Source: an uncultured Clostridia bacterium (lineage in GTDB: Bacteria > Bacillota > Clostridia > Oscillospirales > Acutalibacteraceae). From it: a stretch of DNA of 41,013 nucleotides. The stretch lies in assembly GCA_937880805.1 (NCBI GenBank), contig CALGRR010000049.1, positions 1 through 41,013 of the forward strand, written 5' to 3'. Under the pieces are notes generated by a model. It searched no databases, was not told where the DNA came from, and saw nothing but the letters and a program-made list of their open reading frames with translations. Position numbers and translations under genes: made by a program. This document shows, in pieces, positions 33,274 to 40,146 of this stretch (the stretch's first letter is position 1; each line of letters begins with the position of its first letter).

Positions 33274-34512
33274 TTATAAAAATACCGTTTTCAGCGTTTT
33301 CAGGGTGTGATAATCAATAAAAATCAGCACTTTTTCGTTTTTCAGAAGGCATTCGGCAAGATAGCAGTATTTCTCGCTCCCGTCAAAATCGGCACAGCAA
33401 AGCCTGCTTTTTTGCAATATCAGATTTTCAGGTATAAGCTTTGAAATATCCGCATTTTCTTTCAGTTCGGCAAGCTCTGCGGGATAATTCAAGGTAAATC
33501 CGCTTGCATCAAAATTCATTGTTCCGCATTCGCCGAGACATATTTCAATATTTACCGACGCAGGCAAAAAAAGAATCCCGTTTATCACGGGAGCCGCAAC
33601 AAATTTTGCCGAAAAATCGCCGTTTTCTGAATAAACAAAGTCATAATCGGCACAGCCGAGCTTATTCATAAGCCTGCCCGCCGCCTCTTCTGCCTGAGAA
33701 AAGGAAAACTGCGGATTAATGCATATATGATCAGTCAACAGACGGCATATTCCACCGGTGTATTTGCCAACATTTATTATTGTTCCGTTATGAGAAAATC
33801 TGTAGGTAACAACTCCGCCTGCAGCTTCTTCCCCTTCATTGCGAAGAAGAGAAGCTTTTATGCCCATAAAATCAGCGGCAGCTTTTTTTGCCTGCTGAAC
33901 CGTAACCGCATTTTTATCCGAAATCTGTGTTACAACAGCCGCAGCGTTTGCAAAGCGTGAAAAAAGCTCGTTTTCTTTTCCGTTTGAAAAATCAAGCACG
34001 CTTTCAAAATATTCGGTGCCGTCTTTTCCGTATATATCCCCCGCTTCAACGAGCGAATATCCGCCGCTTACCGCTGCATTTGCAACATCGCTCAGGTGAT
34101 AATAAAGCTCCTGAGCGTAATCTGAAAAATCGAGTGCATTTTTTCTTTGCTCTTCATTTATCCCGTTTGAAAACTCTTCCGCAAATCCGCAGACCCCGTT
34201 AAGAAAAGTTCCGATATTTTTTGTTTTTTCGCTTTCAAAGCAAGATAAGCTGCCGAGTGCACCCATTGTGCGTGCCGTAACAAACGCAGCGGCATCGTCA
34301 ACATTTTCGTTTGCGGAAACTGCAAGAACACGAAGTCCGCCGCTGACATCCTTAACATATTCGCAAAGAGAAGTAAGCCCGGAAAGACGCACCCTGCCGA
34401 GAACATCCTCATAAGCTGCTTTCGCACGGTTCAGAAGCATTCCGCTTGCGGCAAAGAAAACCGCAAACGCCGAAATAAAAGAAACAATTCTTATAACTCT
34501 TCTCTTTCTCAT
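33274..34512 (-). CDS. ypeB: Spore germination protein YpeB-like (PepSY domains)
   Basis: This 412-residue protein has an N-terminal membrane anchor (RIVSFISAFAVFFAASGMLL), a helical YpeB region (about 35-190, with ALDFSDYAQELYYHLSDVANA) and C-terminal PepSY-like repeats (VTVQQAKKAAADFMGI, FSFSQAEEAAGRLMNKLG, ending in a third repeat). In Bacillus and Clostridia YpeB holds the cortex lytic enzyme SleB in the dormant spore and the two genes are neighbours. No sleB is visible here, so it may lie elsewhere or be replaced. The ribosome site AGGGTGA is embedded in the 3' arm of the upstream terminator. Confidence 0.75.
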   Translation of the reverse strand: MRKRRVIRIVSFISAFAVFFAASGMLLNRAKAAYEDVLGRVRLSGLTSLCEYVKDVSGGLRVLAVSANENVDDAAAFVTARTMGALGSLSCFESEKTKNIGTFLNGVCGFAEEFSNGINEEQRKNALDFSDYAQELYYHLSDVANAAVSGGYSLVEAGDIYGKDGTEYFESVLDFSNGKENELFSRFANAAAVVTQISDKNAVTVQQAKKAAADFMGIKASLLRNEGEEAAGGVVTYRFSHNGTIINVGKYTGGICRLLTDHICINPQFSFSQAEEAAGRLMNKLGCADYDFVYSENGDFSAKFVAAPVINGILFLPASVNIEICLGECGTMNFDASGFTLNYPAELAELKENADISKLIPENLILQKSRLCCADFDGSEKYCYLAECLLKNEKVLIFIDYHTLKTLKTVFL

Positions 34513-34555
34513 AAAAAATCACCCTGCCTTCACTATAAAGTGTTGCAGGGTGATT
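34511..34555 (-). terminator. Terminator of the pgk-tpiA-gpmI operon
   Basis: AATCACCCTGC / GCAGGGTGATT (34545-34555 with 34517-34527) is a perfect 11-bp stem, and the loop contains a second small stem CACT/AGTG. Six T residues follow on the minus strand and run directly into the ypeB start codon. Confidence 0.85.
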
Positions 34556-34576
34556 TGATTTTATAAATGGAAATTT

Positions 34577-36091
34577 TTATTTTATAAGGCTTGTGCCACT
34601 CATCTGTGCAGGCTGTTCAAGACCCATAATATCGAGCATTGTGGGAGCAATATCGCAAAGCTTGCCGCCCTCTTTGAGCTCGCATTCGTGACCTACAACA
34701 ACAAAGGGAACGGGATTTGTTGTGTGAGCTGTGAAGGGTGAGCCGTCGGGCTCGAACATCTTATCTGCATTGCCGTGGTCTGCAGTGATAAGAGTTACGC
34801 CGCCCTTTGCCGAAACAGCATCAACAACCTTGCCAACGCAGGTATCAACAGCTTCAACTGCCTTAACTGCTGCTTCAAAAACACCGGTGTGACCAACCAT
34901 ATCGCAGTTTGCGAAGTTGAGAACTATTGCATCATACATATCAGCTTCAATCTTTTCAATAAGAGTATCTGTTACGATATATGCACTCATTTCGGGTTGA
35001 AGGTCATAAGTGGGAACATTGGGAGAATCAATAAGAATTCTGTCCTCACCCTCATAAACAGTTTCTTCGCCGCCGTTAAGGAAGAATGTTACGTGGGCAT
35101 ACTTTGTGAATTCAGCAATTCTGAGCTGCTTAAGACCTGCCTTGCTGAACACTTCGCCAATGGGCATATCTATGCTTTGGGGTTTATATGCAACCTGAAC
35201 ATTGGGCATATCAGCCTCATACTGTGTCATACATACATAGTAAAGGTCGAGTTTCTTTTTTCTTTCAAATCCGTCAAACTCGTCATCAACAAATGCGTGT
35301 GTGATTTCTCTTGCTCTGTCAGGGCGGAAGTTAAAGAAAATAACGCTGTCACCGTCTTTAACTGCCTCTGCCTTTTCGCTTACGCAAGGGTCAATGAATT
35401 CATCAGTTACACCCTTTGCATATGACTGCTCTGCCATTTCACAAGCACAGCTAAACTTGGGAGCATTAAGCTCTGTCATTGCAACATAAGTTTTCTCTAT
35501 ACGGTCAAACTTTCTTTCTCTGTCCATTGCATAATAGCGACCCTCAACTGTTGCAATTTCGCCAACGCCGATTTCAGCACACTTTTTATAAAGCTCTGCA
35601 AGGAAATCCTTGCCGGATGTGGGCGAAACATCTCTTCCGTCCATAAGGCAATGGATAAATACTTTTTCAATGTTATTACGCTTTGCCATTTCAAGCAGAC
35701 CGTAAAGATGAGTGTTGTGGCTGTGAACACCGCCGTCTGAAAGCAGACCTATAAGATGAAGTGCGGAATTATTCTTTTTGCAGTTTTCCATTGCACCCAC
35801 AAGAGCTTCGTTTTCAAAGAAATCGCCGTCTGCGATTGACTTTGTTATTCTTGTAAGCTCCTGATAAACAACTCTGCCTGCACCGATATTTGTGTGACCA
35901 ACCTCGCTGTTACCCATCTGACCGTCGGGCAGACCAACATCCATACCCGAAGCACCGATATATGTCATCGGGTTTTCTCTCATAATTTTATCAAGATTAG
36001 GGGTTTTGGCAGCAACGATTGCATTGCCGTAATCGCTGTCATTTCTGCCGAAGCCGTCCATAATGCAAAGAAGCACGGGTTTCTTGCTCAT
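34577..36091 (-). CDS. gpmI: 2,3-bisphosphoglycerate-independent phosphoglycerate mutase
   Basis: This 504-residue protein has the family's typical length. It has the metal-binding start LLCIMDGFGRND, the phosphoserine segment GQMGNSEVGHTNIG, DGRDVSPTSG, and the C-terminal ITADHGNADKM and AHTTNPVPFV motifs, which bind two manganese ions. It interconverts 3- and 2-phosphoglycerate in lower glycolysis. ATG 36089-36091 is chosen because AAAGGAA lies about 9 bases upstream; two ATGs 3 and 6 codons earlier have no ribosome site. It is the last gene of the pgk-tpiA-gpmI operon. Confidence 0.97.
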   Translation of the reverse strand: MSKKPVLLCIMDGFGRNDSDYGNAIVAAKTPNLDKIMRENPMTYIGASGMDVGLPDGQMGNSEVGHTNIGAGRVVYQELTRITKSIADGDFFENEALVGAMENCKKNNSALHLIGLLSDGGVHSHNTHLYGLLEMAKRNNIEKVFIHCLMDGRDVSPTSGKDFLAELYKKCAEIGVGEIATVEGRYYAMDRERKFDRIEKTYVAMTELNAPKFSCACEMAEQSYAKGVTDEFIDPCVSEKAEAVKDGDSVIFFNFRPDRAREITHAFVDDEFDGFERKKKLDLYYVCMTQYEADMPNVQVAYKPQSIDMPIGEVFSKAGLKQLRIAEFTKYAHVTFFLNGGEETVYEGEDRILIDSPNVPTYDLQPEMSAYIVTDTLIEKIEADMYDAIVLNFANCDMVGHTGVFEAAVKAVEAVDTCVGKVVDAVSAKGGVTLITADHGNADKMFEPDGSPFTAHTTNPVPFVVVGHECELKEGGKLCDIAPTMLDIMGLEQPAQMSGTSLIK

Positions 36092-36116
36092 ATCAAACAT
36101 TCCTTTCATATTTTGC

Positions 36117-36183
36117 TACGGAACGTCGGGGACGACGTTCCCTACAAATCTGCGGTAGGGAACGCTGTCCTCAGCGTTCCGTA
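36117..36183. repeat. Nested cruciform repeat between tpiA and gpmI
   Basis: Two 29-base arms (36117-36145 and 36155-36183) are inverted repeats of each other around a 9-base centre, and each arm also folds on itself: GGAACGTCG/CGACGTTCC around GGGA, and GGAACGCTG/CAGCGTTCC around TCCT. Where the arms differ (TC..GA against CT..AG), both bases of the local stem change together. Confidence 0.8.
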
Positions 36184-36193
36184 AATCATACAG

Positions 36194-36216
36194 AGGGGGT
36201 CGGTTCCCGACCCCCT
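36194..36216. repeat. GC-rich hairpin before gpmI
   Basis: AGGGGGTCGG / CCGACCCCCT (36194-36203 with 36207-36216) is a perfect 10-bp stem with a 3-base loop and no T run. It lies 12 bases past the tpiA stop, next to the cruciform, and may slow transcription or protect mRNA ends. Confidence 0.6.
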
Positions 36217-36227
36217 GAAAGCTTTAA

Positions 36228-36995
36228 TTATTTTGAAGCTGCTGCAACGATAGCTGCAAACTTCTCTGCAACGAGTGATGCACCGCCGATAAGACCGCCG
36301 TCAACATCATACTGAGCAAGAAGCTCTGCTGCGTTTGCATCGTTCATTGAGCCGCCGTACTGAATAACAAACTTATCGGCAGCATCCTTTGTGTAAAGCT
36401 CTGCGATAAGAGCACGGATAACTGCACAAACCTCGTTTGCCTGCTCGGGAGTTGCGGTAAGACCTGTGCCGATAGCCCAAACGGGTTCATAAGCGATGAT
36501 GATGTTTGCAAGCTCAGCCTCGGAAACACCTGAAAGTGCAACCTTTGTCTGCATTCTTACAACCTCTGCTGTGATGCCGAGTTCTCTTTCTTTGAGAACT
36601 TCGCCAACGCAAAGGATAACCTTAAGACCTGCGTTAAGAGCAGCTCTTACACGGTCACGTACAGTTTCGTCTGTTTCGCCGAAATACTGTCTTCTTTCGG
36701 AGTGACCGATGATAACATAGGGAACGCCTGCTGCCTTGAGCATTTCAGCAGAAACTTCACCTGTGAAAGCACCTTTTTCTGCCCAGTGGCAGTTTTCAGC
36801 ACCGATTTTGATGTTTGAGCCTGCTGCTGCTTCCATAGCTGCATAAAGGTCAATATAGGGTGCACAGATAACAACGTCGCAATCTGCATCTGCAACGAGG
36901 GGCTTCATAGCCTCAATAAGAGCTTTTGTCTGCTCGGGGTTATTATTCATTTTCCAGTTGCCTGCAATAACAGGTCTGCGGAGTGATTTATCCAT
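36228..36995 (-). CDS. tpiA: Triosephosphate isomerase
   Basis: This 255-residue protein has the standard length. It has GNWKMNN (catalytic Lys), IGHSERRQYFGE (catalytic His), AYEPVWAIGTG (catalytic Glu) and the phosphate-binding YGGSMNDAN and GGLIGGASL loops. It interconverts dihydroxyacetone phosphate and glyceraldehyde 3-phosphate. The ATG has GAAAGGA upstream. It is the middle gene of the glycolytic operon; both flanking intergenic spaces hold palindromic elements. Confidence 0.98.
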   Translation of the reverse strand: MDKSLRRPVIAGNWKMNNNPEQTKALIEAMKPLVADADCDVVICAPYIDLYAAMEAAAGSNIKIGAENCHWAEKGAFTGEVSAEMLKAAGVPYVIIGHSERRQYFGETDETVRDRVRAALNAGLKVILCVGEVLKERELGITAEVVRMQTKVALSGVSEAELANIIIAYEPVWAIGTGLTATPEQANEVCAVIRALIAELYTKDAADKFVIQYGGSMNDANAAELLAQYDVDGGLIGGASLVAEKFAAIVAAASK

Positions 36996-37052
36996 TTTAA
37001 AAATCCTTTCGATTGCAATTATTTATTACAAATCAATTTTTAATTATACCTG

Positions 37053-37158
37053 AATGATAATGGAATTTTGGATGAAATTTGATTTTCGCACCGAAGGACG
37101 CGTATTAGTATACGCGACTGAGGGAGAAAAGTAAATTTCGCCAAAATTACTTATCATT
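37053..37158. repeat. Long imperfect palindrome overlapping the pgk stop codon
   Basis: Nested arms, from outside in, are AATGATAA/TTATCATT (37053 and 37151), AATTTTGG/CCAAAATT (37064 and 37141), GAAATTT/AAATTTC, TTTTC/GAAAA and CGCGTAT/ATACGCG, the last around a TAGT loop. Short bulges separate the stems. The right end covers the last codons and the TAA of pgk. No coding potential. It resembles a MITE or a long RNA hairpin. Confidence 0.75.
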
Positions 37159-38358
37159 TACTGCTTCGATGCCGGGAAGAGCCTTACCCTCAAGGAATTC
37201 GAGTGATGCACCGCCGCCGGTTGAGATATGAGTCATCTTATCGCCGAAGCCGAGAGTGTTAACTGCTGCTGCGGAATCGCCGCCGCCGATAATTGTAACT
37301 GCGTCTGTTTCAGCAAGTGCCTTTGCAACTGAAATTGTGCCTGCTGCAAGAGTGGGATTCTCGAAAACGCCCATGGGTCCGTTCCATACAACGGTCTTTG
37401 CACTCTTAACTGCTTCTGCATAAAGCTCTGCAGTCTTGGGTCCGATGTCAAGGCCTTCCATATCAGCAGGGATAGCATCTGCTGCAAAAACTTCTGTGTC
37501 GATGGGAGCATCGATGGGGTTGGGGAAACCTGCTGCTGCAACAACATCAACGGGAAGAAGAATCTTAACGCCCTTTGCTTCAGCCTTTGCAAGCATATCC
37601 TTGCAGTAATCAATCTTGCTTTCATCAAGGAGTGAGTTACCTACGCCGTAGCCCTTAGCTGCAAGGAAGGTGTAAGCCATACCGCCGCCGATGATAAGTG
37701 TGTCTGCCTTATTGAGAAGGTTTTCGATAACGTTGAGCTTATCAGCAACCTTTGCACCGCCGAGGATTGTAACGAAGGGTCTTTCGGGGTCTTCAACAGC
37801 GTTGCCGAGATACTTGAGCTCTTTGCCCATAAGATAGCCTACTGCTGCTTCTTCAACATAAGCTGTTACGCCAACTGTTGAGCAGTGTGCTCTGTGAGCT
37901 GCACCGAATGCATCGTTAACATACATTTCGCAGATGCTTGCAAGGTCCTTTGAGAAAGCTTCGCCGTTCTTTGTTTCTTCTGCACGGAAACGGGTGTTTT
38001 CAAGAAGAACAACGTCACCGTCGTTCATAGCAGCAACAGCAGCCTTTGCGTTTTCGCCAACAACTGTGTCGTCAGCAGCAAAAACAACTTCCTTGCCGAG
38101 CTTCTCGCTGAGTCTTTTTGCTACGGGAGCAAGTGAGAACTTTGCTTCGGGGCCGTTCTTGGGCTTGCCGAGGTGGGAGCAAAGAATAACCTTTGCACCG
38201 TCATTTATAAGCTTCTGAATTGTGGGAAGAGCAGCGTTGATTCTGTTTTCATCTGTGATAACGCCTTCCTTAAGAGGAACGTTGAAATCGCAGCGAACAA
38301 GCACCTTCTTGCCCTTTGCATTAATGTCGTCTACGGTTTTCTTGTTAAGTAAGCTCAT
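37147..38358 (-). CDS. pgk: Phosphoglycerate kinase
   Basis: This 403-residue protein is full length. It has VLVRCDFNVPL, LCSHLGKPK, the substrate-binding NDAFGAAHRAHCSTVGV, GGAKVADKLNVIENL and the nucleotide-binding VWNGPMGVFE and GGGDSAAAV. It makes ATP from 1,3-bisphosphoglycerate. ATG 38356-38358 is used because AAAGGA lies 9 bases upstream; the TTG three codons earlier sits too close. It heads the operon pgk-tpiA-gpmI; a gap gene is not in front of it. Its last three residues and stop are shared with the palindrome at 37053-37158. Confidence 0.98.
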   Translation of the reverse strand: MSLLNKKTVDDINAKGKKVLVRCDFNVPLKEGVITDENRINAALPTIQKLINDGAKVILCSHLGKPKNGPEAKFSLAPVAKRLSEKLGKEVVFAADDTVVGENAKAAVAAMNDGDVVLLENTRFRAEETKNGEAFSKDLASICEMYVNDAFGAAHRAHCSTVGVTAYVEEAAVGYLMGKELKYLGNAVEDPERPFVTILGGAKVADKLNVIENLLNKADTLIIGGGMAYTFLAAKGYGVGNSLLDESKIDYCKDMLAKAEAKGVKILLPVDVVAAAGFPNPIDAPIDTEVFAADAIPADMEGLDIGPKTAELYAEAVKSAKTVVWNGPMGVFENPTLAAGTISVAKALAETDAVTIIGGGDSAAAVNTLGFGDKMTHISTGGGASLEFLEGKALPGIEAVNDK

Positions 38359-38417
38359 TTTAGTCAATCCTTTCAGAATTTTTTATTGCGGTTAGTCGCA
38401 TACTTTACCAATTATTT

Positions 38418-38446
38418 ATTTTATCTTATTATGTCAAATTTTTCAA
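38418..38446 (-). promoter_or_regulatory. Sigma-A promoter of the pgk operon
   Basis: TTGAAA (38441-38446) and TAAAAT (38418-38423) on the minus strand are 17 bases apart, about 60 bases upstream of the ATG. Confidence 0.7.
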
Positions 38447-38502
38447 GTATTATTTATCGGCAAAACGCCGAATATACACTTCATTAAAGCGTTTTTTTCG
38501 GC

Positions 38503-38531
38503 TTGACTTTACAATGCGTTTTTGATAAAAT
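38503..38531 (+). promoter_or_regulatory. Promoter in front of the tRNA-Arg array
   Basis: TTGACT (38503-38508) and TAAAAT (38526-38531) are 17 bases apart. The first tRNA-like 5' half begins about 40 bases downstream, so this probably is the original tRNA promoter. Confidence 0.65.
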
Positions 38532-38560
38532 GATTAAGCTGTATGAGTAACGAAGACAAT

Positions 38561-38593
38561 TTAATATTTGCCCCTTTAGTTAAATGGATATAA
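38561..38593 (+). repeat. tRNA-Arg-like 5' fragment, copy 1 (direct repeat with copy 2)
   Basis: These 33 bases are identical to 38679-38711. From 38570 they read as the 5' acceptor strand GCCCCTT, then TA and a D arm GTTA..TAA, and the match to a tRNA breaks off inside the D stem. A 7-bp hairpin TCTCGAG/CTCGAGA follows at 38599-38619. Confidence 0.65.
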
Positions 38594-38678
38594 GAACCTC
38601 TCGAGCGTTGCTCTCGAGAACCTTGTTACTCGCTTTGCTCGTAATAACAAATCCCTCCGTTTTCACAAGAATCTAAAC

Positions 38679-38725
38679 TTAATATTTGCCCCTTTAGTTA
38701 AATGGATATAACAGGCCCCTCCTAA
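38679..38725 (+). repeat. tRNA-Arg-like 5' half, copy 2
   Basis: From 38688 this reads GCCCCTT-TA, D arm GTTA..TAAC, then GGCCC and the anticodon loop CTCCTAA at 38719-38725. Loop position 32 falls exactly 31 bases after the 5' end, as in a real tRNA. Similarity stops at the loop; no 3' anticodon stem, T arm or acceptor follows. A hairpin TCACTTTT/AAAAGTGA lies at 38742-38762. Confidence 0.7.
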
Positions 38726-38811
38726 TTGTTTGTTATGTCGTTCACTTTTTGATGAAAAGTGATTGACAACAAGTTAATACAGTATCATACAATTCCATAA
38801 ATTCCACATAT

Positions 38812-38849
38812 GCCTCCTTAGTTCAATGGATAGAATAAGCCCCTCCTAA
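38812..38849 (+). repeat. tRNA-Arg-like 5' half, copy 3
   Basis: This reads GCCTCCT-TA, D arm GTTC..GAAT, then AGCCC and the anticodon loop CTCCTAA at 38843-38849, again at the canonical distance. It ends after GG of the 3' anticodon stem. A 9-bp hairpin CTCGCCTTT/AAAGGCGAG follows at 38865-38887. It is similar but not identical to copies 1 and 2. Confidence 0.7.
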
Positions 38850-38914
38850 GGTTATACTAAATCACTCGCCTTTGCTCAAAAGGCGAGCGATAATATAGAT
38901 AAAATTTCATACAC

Positions 38915-38991
38915 GTCTCTGTACCTCAGCAGGATAGAGGGTCCGCCTCCTAAGCGGAACGCCCCCGGTTCGAATCCGGGCAGGGACGCCA
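38915..38991 (+). tRNA. tRNA-Arg (anticodon CCU)
   Basis: It is a full cloverleaf: acceptor GTCTCTG pairs with CAGGGAC (one G-T), D stem CCTC/GAGG, anticodon stem TCCGC/GCGGA with loop CTCCTAA (anticodon CCT in DNA), and T arm CCCGG-TTCGAAT-CCGGG. A discriminator G and an encoded CCA follow (38989-38991). It reads AGG codons. Its body differs from the three 5'-half copies upstream, so it is not their parent by simple duplication. It stands at the boundary to element-like DNA. Confidence 0.95.
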
Positions 38992-38999
38992 CAAAAAAC

Positions 39000-39045
39000 G
39001 CCGAAAGCCTTGATTTTTCAAGGTTTTCGGCTTTACTTTTTTGTC
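39000..39045 (+). terminator. Terminator after tRNA-Arg
   Basis: A 14-bp stem (39000-39013 with 39018-39031, one G-T pair) and the T-rich tail TTTACTTTTTT lie 8 bases after the CCA end. Confidence 0.9.
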
Positions 39046-39132
39046 GGGTGTCCTTGTTTGTTCTGCTCGGCTTCTTTACTGTGAGCGATCCTTTTTACTT
39101 AGGTTGCGGACTCCCTATCCCTTGAAAATCCT

Positions 39133-39224
39133 GCTAATCAAATTAGCAAGAAAACCCCGTTTTTGCTAATGAAAATCGACTTTCTGCTAATCGCTCAGAA
39201 AATCGTGCTAAAAATCTTGCTAAT
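39133..39224. repeat. GCTAAT iterons at 21-base spacing
   Basis: GCTAAT occurs at 39133, 39165, 39186 and 39219, GCTAAA at 39207, and an inverted ATTAGC at 39142. The three central copies are 21 bases apart, two helical turns, so they face the same side of DNA. GAAAATC or AAAATC precedes most copies. A TATAAT box (39238-39243) follows directly. This suits a binding array for a replication, excision or repressor protein of the element. Confidence 0.6.
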
Positions 39225-39316
39225 TAAAAAGTGTGCTTATAATAGTTCGACCTTGTTTTACCCCGTACCTTTTAATCCCTTTGTTATGTAGTATTATCCT
39301 ATCCCAAACCGCACAT

Positions 39317-39345
39317 TTCACAAAAAGCCTATCCTTATATATAAT
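39317..39345 (+). promoter_or_regulatory. Promoter of the small element gene
   Basis: TTCACA (39317-39322) and TATAAT (39340-39345) are 17 bases apart. The leader would be only about 15 bases long and contains AGGAGG. Confidence 0.7.
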
Positions 39346-39368
39346 GAAAGTGTCAGGAGGTAATGGAT

Positions 39369-39548
39369 ATGAGAAACAAGAACTACTACATAAATCTTAA
39401 TGACCGTGAATACTTAGATGTTCTTTCCTCTTTGATGAACAAGAGAAATAAATTGATCCAAAGCGGCAAGTATACCGATGGTATTGACGAAGTAATTATG
39501 AAGATTAAGACGGCTAAGAAAAGAACTTTTCGTGTCCTCTATATATAA
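39369..39548 (+). CDS. Small element-borne protein of unknown function
   Basis: This 59-residue basic protein begins MRNKNYYINLNDREY, followed by a helical stretch (LDVLSSLMNKRNKLIQSGKY) and a basic end (KIKTAKKRTFRVLYI). ATG 39369 is preferred because AGGAGG is 8 bases upstream; the ATG at 39363 would be only 2 bases away from it. It has its own promoter and is followed by two terminators. I know similar small ORFs from clostridial integrative elements, without assigned function. A DNA-binding or copy-control role would fit its size and charge, as speculation. Confidence 0.65.
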   Translation: MRNKNYYINLNDREYLDVLSSLMNKRNKLIQSGKYTDGIDEVIMKIKTAKKRTFRVLYI

Positions 39549-39596
39549 GTATATGAGTTCGACATTCAGATTTCAATAAAAATTTATTTCAGGCAG

Positions 39597-39630
39597 CTCC
39601 GTTTCGTTTGTCAATACGAAGCGGAGTTTT
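39597..39630 (+). terminator. First of two tandem terminators
   Basis: CTCCGTTTCGT / ACGAAGCGGAG (39597-39607 with 39616-39626, one G-T pair) is followed by TTTT. Confidence 0.85.
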
Positions 39631-39637
39631 CCTTTTG

Positions 39638-39675
39638 AGCCACCCTTTCCTTTCGAGGATCGGGTGGCTTTTTTT
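39638..39675 (+). terminator. Second of two tandem terminators
   Basis: AGCCACCC / GGGTGGCT (39638-39645 with 39662-39669) is followed by a long T run. Together with the first it isolates the parA leader from upstream transcription. Confidence 0.85.
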
Positions 39676-39796
39676 AATTTTTTCAAAAAATTTTTCAAAA
39701 CACCCTTGTGGTTTGCCCTTTCTCAGTGCGAATTAGTGAAAGGGTTGTTAATCGACTCCGATAAGGAGCAGCTCTTTCGCTGTTCCTTGAAAATTG

Positions 39797-40062
39797 AATA
39801 TCAGGTGCATAGGACTTCAGTTCTGATGATTAGCCACTTTAACGGGTACGCCAAGACTTCCGTATGGAACGAGCGAGAACCCCCGTTATAAATATCAGGT
39901 TGCCCTTGATACGGCGATGACAGTCAGAATGATAATGGTACTTCTCTACGGAGCAGGCGGAGAACCCGGCTGAGGTGAAATTCCTATGAAGCGGTGAAGC
40001 ACACCGCTACCTATGTACTTCCCTTGCAAGGGATGTTGAGAACAAATATTGCACAAATGAAC
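39797..40062 (+). ncRNA. Candidate structured leader RNA upstream of parA
   Basis: No convincing gene lies between 39676 and 40146. The stretch holds AATATCAGGT twice (39797-39806 and 39891-39900), a long-range stem TAACGGG/CCCGTTA (39840-39846 with 39882-39888), a hairpin GCGGTG/CACCGC near 39992-40010 and the palindrome CCCTTGCAAGGG near 40021. This composition looks like the conserved noncoding stretch I remember in front of parA in clostridial Tn1549-like elements, but I cannot verify that here. It could be an untranslated leader or an independent RNA. Confidence 0.35.
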
Positions 40063-40066
40063 ATTA

Positions 40067-40095
40067 GACCGAAGAAAAGCGTTACTTCGGTCTTT
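40067..40095 (+). terminator. Attenuator-like terminator before parA
   Basis: GACCGAAG / CTTCGGTC (40067-40074 with 40085-40092) with a 10-base loop is followed by only three T residues, and parA starts about 50 bases later. A weak terminator placed here suggests conditional read-through. Confidence 0.6.
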
Positions 40096-40146
40096 ACATA
40101 GCACCTTATAACAAGATGCTAAATCTAAAGAAAGGAGCAAAAGACG

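Noticed and set aside
34775..35425. Plus-strand frame of 216 codons
   Set aside because: It is antisense to gpmI, with no ribosome site and cysteine-rich shadow composition.
38688..38849. Copies 2 and 3 as functional tRNA genes
   Set aside because: Neither has a 3' anticodon strand, T arm or acceptor 3' strand; they end at the anticodon loop.
39664..39891. Plus-strand frame of 75 codons before parA
   Set aside because: Its GTG start lies inside a terminator stem without a ribosome site, and it begins with a poly-T/poly-A encoded stretch. Its last part may be conserved, so it is kept only as part of the leader RNA candidate.
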